Assembly: GCA_040756745.1 (NCBI GenBank)
Contig: JBFLYO010000040.1
Coordinates: 1 to 27,739 of the forward strand
Direction: 5' to 3'
From: JBFLYO01 sp040756745
Lineage (GTDB): Bacteria; Bacteroidota; Ignavibacteria; UBA10030; UBA6906
DNA: 27,739 bases
The notes beneath the pieces were generated by a model that did not search any database, had not been told where the DNA came from, and saw only the letters and a list, made by a program, of their open reading frames with translations. The position numbers and the translations under genes were made by a program. Shown here piece after piece: positions 23,384-27,739 of the stretch (the stretch's first letter is position 1; every line of letters begins with the position of its first letter).

Positions 23384-24048
23384 TGGAAACGACGCAGAGC
23401 ATACAAACTTCACAAGGGGAAACGGCATCGCTTGTTCCCTACAACCGGCTTGTGCAGCAGTTCAAGGAAGCGCCGCCAGGGAAGCTCTACTGCCTCCACG
23501 GCGCCGGCAGCGTGTTTCGGATCTCGCTTGCTGCGGCGGCGCATGTGCTGTTGGGAGGGCTCCCCGTGACACTGGTGGACGGGACGAACCGCTTCGACGC
23601 TTACTACCTGGCGGAATTCGCACGGCGGCATGCCGGTGCCGCGCCCGGCGGACGTCGCATCACGCCGGAGGATCTCTTAGACAGGATTTTCGTCTCCCGC
23701 GCCTTCACCTGCTACCAGATGGAGGCGGTGATCACCGAGCGTCTCCCCGAGTTCGTCCGGCGGAGCGGATCGCCGGTGGTGGTGGTCTTCGGACTGCTCG
23801 ATACGTTCTACGACGAGCAGGCGCCGCTGTTTGAGGTCAGGGCCGGACTGCGTCGCGTCGTGGATGCGCTCCGCCGCCTGCGCGCGTCGAACGTGGCGGT
23901 GCTGCTTGCCTCCACGGAGATCAAACTCGCCTCAAAGGAGCGCAATGCGCTGTTTCCGTTCCTGATGAGGGCGATGGACAGAGTGTTCAGGGTCACTGAA
24001 CAAAACGGAGAGCAGAGGATTATGATAGGTGGGGGGAAAGAAGATTGA
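23383..24048 (+). CDS. RecA-fold protein with degenerate P-loop, ImuA-like by position
   Basis: A 221-aa protein with RecA/Rad51-like outlines: KLYCLHGAGSVFRISLAAAAHVLL in the Walker A position, VTLVDGTNRFDAYYLAEFARRH as the next strand-helix, RIFVSRAFTCYQMEAVI, and VVVVFGLLDTFYDEQ as the Walker B strand. It closes with NVAVLLASTEI and MDRVFRV. The P-loop reads HGAGSVFRIS (39-48) and lacks the GK(S/T) that binds phosphate, so ATP hydrolysis is doubtful. Known mutasome cassettes carry a RecA-like accessory, ImuA, beside a Y-family polymerase; this protein occupies the equivalent place. Its stop codon lies within a hexamer repeat array. Recruitment of the polymerases to RecA filaments is an inference. 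Confidence 0.65.
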   Translation: METTQSIQTSQGETASLVPYNRLVQQFKEAPPGKLYCLHGAGSVFRISLAAAAHVLLGGLPVTLVDGTNRFDAYYLAEFARRHAGAAPGGRRITPEDLLDRIFVSRAFTCYQMEAVITERLPEFVRRSGSPVVVVFGLLDTFYDEQAPLFEVRAGLRRVVDALRRLRASNVAVLLASTEIKLASKERNALFPFLMRAMDRVFRVTEQNGEQRIMIGGGKED

Positions 24049-24091
24049 GATTAAGATCGAGATTAAGATTAAGATCAAGGTCAAGGTTAAG
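24044..24091. repeat. Hexamer repeat, inverse orientation (RTYRAG), eight units
   Basis: ATTGAG, ATTAAG, ATCGAG, ATTAAG, ATTAAG, ATCAAG, GTCAAG and GTTAAG. The first unit supplies the TGA stop of the RecA-fold gene (24046-24048). It pairs with the forward array at 24244-24296. Confidence 0.85.
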
Positions 24092-24124
24092 GGGAGGAGC
24101 AGGTTAAGGTCGAGAGAAACCATG

Positions 24125-24222
24125 GTCATTGCGAGAAGTCCCGACGGAGTCGGGACGACGAAGCAATCTGTACTTGGCGCACGATAGATTGCTTCGGGCT
24201 GAAGATCGCCCCTCGCAATGAC
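24125..24222. mobile_element. 98-bp palindromic MITE/REP-like element
   Basis: Outer arms GTCATTGCGAG (24125-24135) and CTCGCAATGAC (24212-24222) are perfect inverses. Inner arms GAAGCAATCT (24160-24169) and AGATTGCTTC (24186-24195) are also perfect. A further hairpin, GTCCCGAC-GGA-GTCGGGAC (24138-24156), lies in the left half. The GTCATTGCGAG...GAAGCAATCT layout is a dispersed palindrome seen in many bacterial genomes. It encodes nothing and lies inside the cassette, between the RecA-fold gene and the 97-aa gene. Confidence 0.8.
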
Positions 24223-24243
24223 ACATTGCCCGATGCCGCATCC

Positions 24244-24296
24244 CTTAACCTTAACCTGCTTCATCCCTTAACCTCAATCTCGATCTCAATCTCAAT
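24244..24296. repeat. CTYRAY hexamer repeat with one embedded 17-mer
   Basis: CTTAAC, then a 17-mer CTTAACCTGCTTCATCC identical to the first unit of the tandem array at 19242, then CTTAAC, CTCAAT, CTCGAT, CTCAAT and CTCAAT. It ends 17 bp before the 97-aa gene. Confidence 0.85.
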
Positions 24297-24313
24297 CTTT
24301 TTCTGGAGCTCTT

Positions 24314-24607
24314 ATGGGCCGTACCGTACCAACCTTCACCATGGTCATCCAGCAGGAAATGGAAAGTTGGAACAAATTCCGCCGCGGGCTGAGAAAGGAG
24401 GACCAGGACGCGCTCGACGACCTCTTCCGCGCGGCGCGGCTGCAGCTGGCCGGCAGTGCCTACGCCGCCCGCCCGATCCCCTTTGAAAGCATCGCAATGT
24501 GTATGCTCCTGGCGCAGCATCGGATGATCCACGACCTGCGTCGACGGGTGGAACAACTGGAAGGGGGTCATGAGCAGGACGACAACGATCACCGGGTGGC
24601 TGTTTGA
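24314..24607 (+). CDS. 97-aa unknown protein encoded just before the B-family polymerase
   Basis: A helical protein with MVIQQEMESWNKFRRGLRKEDQDALDDLFRAARLQL, then ARPIPFESIAMCMLLAQHRMIHDLRRRVEQLE as a long amphipathic helix, and an acidic-polar tail. The start ATG follows a GGAG ribosome-binding site. Its last 38 nt overlap the polymerase gene in another frame, so the two are probably translationally coupled. No family is recognised. Its size, helical nature and fixed position suggest a subunit or adaptor for the polymerase; this is inference. Confidence 0.7.
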   Translation: MGRTVPTFTMVIQQEMESWNKFRRGLRKEDQDALDDLFRAARLQLAGSAYAARPIPFESIAMCMLLAQHRMIHDLRRRVEQLEGGHEQDDNDHRVAV

Positions 24608-26867
24608 CCTCTACCCGTCCGCCCGCGGCATCACGCTCTGGCTGGTGGACCGCGACGGCAGGAAATACTGCTGCCACGACGCGTTCGTCCCCTCGTTCTT
24701 CATGCACGTGGCGGAAGAGGAGGAGGAACGGGTGAGCGCGATCGTGCGGCAGTTCCCCTTCCGCGTCGGACTCGACCGGACCATGCGGCGTGAGATTTAT
24801 ACCAACGAGGAATGGAACGTTCTGCGCGTGAGCGTCCACGACACGATGCATCTCAAGGACGTGGTTCGGCGGCTGGAACGGCATTTTCCGCATTTCGTCT
24901 TTTTCGACTCCGATATCCCGTCGCAGCAGCTCTATCTGTACCGCACGAAACTCTTCCCGCTGGCGTACGGAGAGTATGCGATCGACGGCGACGGCGCGTT
25001 GGTGGAGTGGCGGCTCGATGACGATCCCGCGGCAATGGAATACGCCATGCCGCCGCTGATCACCATGACGCTGAAAAACCGCCCCGATTTTGTGTCGCCC
25101 AAGTACCGAAAAACGTATCAGCTGGAAGTCGGCTACGACGACCGCACCTACGGACTGGAGAGCGAGGAGCCGGCAGAAGTACTCGCGGCGCTCAACCGGC
25201 ACCTGGAGCGGTGCGACCCGGACATCATCATGACCGAGTACGGCGACGCAATCCTTCTGCCGTTGCTCGTCCGGTACGCAACCCAGGAAGAGGTGCCATT
25301 GTCGCTCAACCGCGACCCGACAGCGGGATATTTTACCACAAACGAGACCAGCTACTTCGCCTACGGCAAGATCGTGCACAAGGACGGTGCATTCGAACTG
25401 GCGGGCAGGTGGCACCTCGACACCGAGAACTCTTTCATGATGGGAGAATCGAGCCTCGACGGCGTTGCAGAGATCGCGCGCCTCACCCAGCTGCCGGTCC
25501 AGCACCAGTCTCGCGCCACGATCGGCTCTGCCCTCTCCTCGATGCAGCTCTCCTGGGCGTACCGGAACGGCTATCTCATCCCGGCGAAGAAGCGGGAACC
25601 CGAGGAATTTAAGTCGGCCTCGACGCTGCTGCTGGCGGACAGGGGCGGACTCATCTTTCAGCCGGTCATGGGGTTCCACGAACGGATTGCGGAGATGGAT
25701 TTCGTGTCGATGTACCCGACAATCATGGTGGAGCACAACGTGTCGCCCGAAACGGTCAACTGCCGCTGCTGCAACAACCGGGCCGTGCCGGAGCTGGGCT
25801 ACACGATCTGCGAACGGCGGGAGGGAATCGTCCCTGCCACGCTCCGCACTATTGTCAGCAAGCGCTCGGCCTACAAGAAGATGAAGAGGTCGCTCAAACG
25901 GGCGGGGGATGAGAGGTGGCATCTGTACGACCGACGGCAGAACGCGCTCAAGTGGATGCTGGTGACCTGCTTCGGGTACCTCGGCTACAAGAACGCCCGC
26001 TTCGGCAGGATCGAGGCACATGAGTCGGTCAACGCCTTTTCGCGCGAAGCAATCCTCCGCGCAAAAGAGATCGCCGAAGCACAGGGGTACCACGTTATCC
26101 ATGCAATCGTGGATTGCATGTGGCTGGAGAAACCGGGGGCGACGGAGGCCGATTATAATGCGCTGGCGGCCGAGGTACGCGCATCCGTCGGCATCGACAT
26201 CTCCCTCGAGGGAATTTACAACTGGATTCTCTTCCCGGCATCGAAGATGGACCCCCACATCCCCACCGCCAACCGGTACGTCGGCTGGTATGACAACGAC
26301 GAGATCAAGATCCGCGGCATTGAGGTCCGCCGCCACGATACGCCGGTCTTCATCAAACGGATGCAGGGGGAAATGCTCAAAATCTTCGGAGGGGCGAAGG
26401 ATGTGGCGGGTGTGGAGAGACTCGTTCCCGAGGCGCTCGCCAAAGCGGGAGAATTTGTCGCTGCGCTCCGGGCGGGACAGGTCGATCCGCTGGAACTTGT
26501 GGTGCGTCGTCACCTCTCGCGTGAGGTGGAAGAATACACCACCAATACCGCCAATGCAGCGGCGGCAAAAGCTCTGGATGAGACCGGCGTCCGCCTCGCC
26601 CCCGGAGAGATGGTCGAGTATGTCATTGTGGATATGTCGGGTAAGAAAAAGCCCATGAAAGCGATCCCAGTGGCACTCTATTCGGTTGATGAGGGATACG
26701 ACATCGAGGCCTATACCGAGCTGGTCCTGAAGGCGGTGGAAACGCTGCTTTTGCCGTTTGGGTACGATGTGGCTCGCCTGCGGCAGGTGTTTGCCTGCGA
26801 GCCGCCAAAGAAGAAATTACGGCCAAAAGTGGAAACTCGATTGCAGGTAGAACTGTTCCTACACTAG
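24570..26867 (+). CDS. Divergent B-family DNA polymerase, PolB2-like, proofreading residues lost
   Basis: A 765-aa family B polymerase. Motif A is MDFVSMYPTIM (Asp377), motif B QNALKWMLVTCFGYLGY (Lys461), and the thumb/KKxY-like part is GIEVRRHDTPVFIK. Motif C, normally YxDTDS, reads HAIVDCMW (511-518): the second Asp (515) is kept but the first is replaced by Ile513. In the exonuclease domain the DIE site is replaced by ITMTLKNRP, and the NxxxFD site by TEYGDAILL. Proofreading is therefore predicted to be absent. A Cys cluster (CRCCNN...C) near 400-420 could bind metal. The start ATG has a GGAAGGGGG ribosome-binding site. Archaeal PolB2/Dpo2 enzymes, with altered motif C and a damage-bypass role, are the nearest known analogue. 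Confidence 0.85.
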   Translation: MSRTTTITGWLFDLYPSARGITLWLVDRDGRKYCCHDAFVPSFFMHVAEEEEERVSAIVRQFPFRVGLDRTMRREIYTNEEWNVLRVSVHDTMHLKDVVRRLERHFPHFVFFDSDIPSQQLYLYRTKLFPLAYGEYAIDGDGALVEWRLDDDPAAMEYAMPPLITMTLKNRPDFVSPKYRKTYQLEVGYDDRTYGLESEEPAEVLAALNRHLERCDPDIIMTEYGDAILLPLLVRYATQEEVPLSLNRDPTAGYFTTNETSYFAYGKIVHKDGAFELAGRWHLDTENSFMMGESSLDGVAEIARLTQLPVQHQSRATIGSALSSMQLSWAYRNGYLIPAKKREPEEFKSASTLLLADRGGLIFQPVMGFHERIAEMDFVSMYPTIMVEHNVSPETVNCRCCNNRAVPELGYTICERREGIVPATLRTIVSKRSAYKKMKRSLKRAGDERWHLYDRRQNALKWMLVTCFGYLGYKNARFGRIEAHESVNAFSREAILRAKEIAEAQGYHVIHAIVDCMWLEKPGATEADYNALAAEVRASVGIDISLEGIYNWILFPASKMDPHIPTANRYVGWYDNDEIKIRGIEVRRHDTPVFIKRMQGEMLKIFGGAKDVAGVERLVPEALAKAGEFVAALRAGQVDPLELVVRRHLSREVEEYTTNTANAAAAKALDETGVRLAPGEMVEYVIVDMSGKKKPMKAIPVALYSVDEGYDIEAYTELVLKAVETLLLPFGYDVARLRQVFACEPPKKKLRPKVETRLQVELFLH

Positions 26868-27016
26868 CTGCTTGCAGGGAGATGTCAGTAGTCAGAAATC
26901 ACAAGTCAGAAAGCTGGACCGAGGGGGGCAAGAGCACACAAAGTTCAAAATTCAGATTTCGCATTTTCACAATTCAGTGCTTCACCACAACACCAACAAC
27001 CATCCAGGAGGCTCTC

Positions 27017-27640
27017 ATGCACCACCGCACCAGTCGCATCGCCGCAGCCGCATTGTCGCTGCTGCTCATAGCCGCATTCGGTGCCACCGGCCAGGAGAAG
27101 GGGCAGGACCCCGCCGCACAGAAAGCGGCGATGGACGAGATGATGAAAACCATGATGAAATTGGCCTTGCCGGGAGAGCCCCACAAGAAACTGGCGGATC
27201 TCGCGGGTGCCTGGGATGCAACCGTGACCATGACCATGGGACCGGGGGCTGCTCCCTCAACCAGCAAGGGAAGCGTTGTTCAGAAGGCAGTGCTCGGGGG
27301 GAGGTTCCTTGCGTCTGAGATGAAGGGGGAGATGATGGGGATGCCGATGGAAGGGGTCGGCTACATGGGGTATGACAACTACAACAAGAAGTACACGATG
27401 TTCTGGGTCGACAATATGGGGACGGCGATGGCCACCGCCGAGGGCTCGGCCGATCAATCAGGCAAGGTGATCACGCTCTACGGGAAAATGGACGAACCCA
27501 CGACCGGGGAGCATGACAAGAACGTGAAGTATGTCTACCGGCTCCAGGACAAGGACAAATACACGTTCGAGATCCACGACCTCGCCATCGGCGAGCCGAA
27601 CACGAAAGTGATTGAGGTGGTGTATACGAGGAAGAAGTAG
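27017..27640 (+). CDS. Secreted DUF1579 family protein
   Basis: A 207-aa exported protein. ATG 27017 has an AGGAGG ribosome-binding site and starts a signal peptide, MHHRTSRIAAAALSLLLIAAF, with likely cleavage near ATGQ. The frame is open upstream to 26882, but that part is repeat-like and lacks a ribosome-binding site. The DUF1579 domain begins GEPHKKLADLAGAWDATV and contains VLGGRFLASEM, GYMGYDNYNKKYTMFWVDNMGT and KYVYRLQDKDKYTFEI, a lipocalin-like beta pattern. A Met/Lys-rich linker precedes it. The biological role of the family is unknown. It is probably transcribed on its own. Confidence 0.85.
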   Translation: MHHRTSRIAAAALSLLLIAAFGATGQEKGQDPAAQKAAMDEMMKTMMKLALPGEPHKKLADLAGAWDATVTMTMGPGAAPSTSKGSVVQKAVLGGRFLASEMKGEMMGMPMEGVGYMGYDNYNKKYTMFWVDNMGTAMATAEGSADQSGKVITLYGKMDEPTTGEHDKNVKYVYRLQDKDKYTFEIHDLAIGEPNTKVIEVVYTRKK

Positions 27641-27671
27641 CCCTGCCCTCACCCCGGCATTGCTTTACCCT

Positions 27672-27739
27672 CACCCCCCCGGCCCCCCCCCCCCAAATGG
27701 GGGAGGGGGGGGGGGGGGGGGGGGGGGGGAACAGCAAGA
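27672..27739. other. Low-complexity C/G homopolymer end, probable sequencing artefact
   Basis: C-rich runs (27674-27694), AAATGGGGGA, then 25 consecutive G (27705-27729) before AACAGCAAGA. The core resembles a C-rich/G-rich palindrome of the kind partly present at 14801-14852, but the G run is best explained as a short-read base-calling or assembly artefact at a contig edge. Confidence 0.65.

Noticed and set aside
24345..26513. A very long antisense open frame opposite the B-family polymerase.
   Set aside because: It reads as a low-information His/Arg/Val-rich shadow with no domain, while the plus strand has clear polymerase motifs, a ribosome-binding site and operon overlap.
21120..26867. 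A standard imuA-imuB-dnaE2 cassette.
   Set aside because: The Y-family protein keeps its catalytic acids, the large polymerase is family B and not DnaE, and two extra genes are present.

Overview
The window is about 27.7 kb of a GC-rich (roughly 58-60%) chromosome from a diderm bacterium. Evidence for an outer membrane includes a TolC-like channel, lipoproteins and a heavy-metal RND pump. The gene styles (lipoprotein prolyl oligopeptidase, GH29 fucosidase with a twin-arginine leader, fused aspartokinase-homoserine dehydrogenase, DUF1579) and dispersed 6-7 bp intergenic repeats suggest a Bacteroidota/Ignavibacteria/FCB-type lineage. That placement is an inference; no rRNA or tRNA gene is present to test it. 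The sequence looks like a short-read assembly: a 100-N gap is flanked by identical 127-bp ends, and the window ends in poly-G.

Layout. (1) 1-2048, minus strand: the start of a lipoprotein prolyl oligopeptidase, a small secreted protein, and the C-terminal half of a UvrD/PcrA-type helicase. (2) 2093-6877, plus strand: a threonine operon, thrA (fused)-thrB-thrC, behind a good sigma70-like promoter. (3) 6855-13212, minus strand: a metal-efflux operon in the order His-rich secreted protein, outer-membrane factor, membrane-fusion lipoprotein, PII-like protein, CzcA-type RND pump. (4) 13357-15813: a GH29 alpha-L-fucosidase (plus) and a homocysteine S-methyltransferase (minus). (5) 15816-18686, minus strand: the N-terminal half of the UvrD-type helicase, a DUF72 protein and a Yip1-family membrane protein. 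(6) 18757-20424: an assembly junction, a possible tiny ORF, a repeat cluster and an ACR3-type arsenite exporter. (7) 20425-21119: a repeat-rich intergenic region ending in a strong promoter with two palindromic operator candidates. (8) 21120-26867, plus strand: a five-gene cassette of DinB-type Y-family polymerase, a second DUF72 protein, a RecA-fold protein with a degenerate P-loop, a 97-aa unknown protein and a divergent B-family polymerase. (9) 27017-27640: a secreted DUF1579 protein.

Two items stand out. First, the cassette at 21-27 kb looks like a damage-inducible translesion-synthesis module. It resembles imuA-imuB-dnaE2 in logic but is built with a B-family polymerase. That polymerase has lost the proofreading residues and has HAIVDC in place of YxDTDS, and the putative operators sit inside the promoter. 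Second, one helicase gene appears to be cut at a domain boundary: its halves lie on the same strand, in the right order, 13.8 kb apart, with the threonine, metal-efflux, fucosidase and homocysteine-methyltransferase genes between them. Several loci also carry a hexamer repeat that fits CTYRAY, encodes Leu-Asn/Asp alternation, and runs into the ends or starts of genes.
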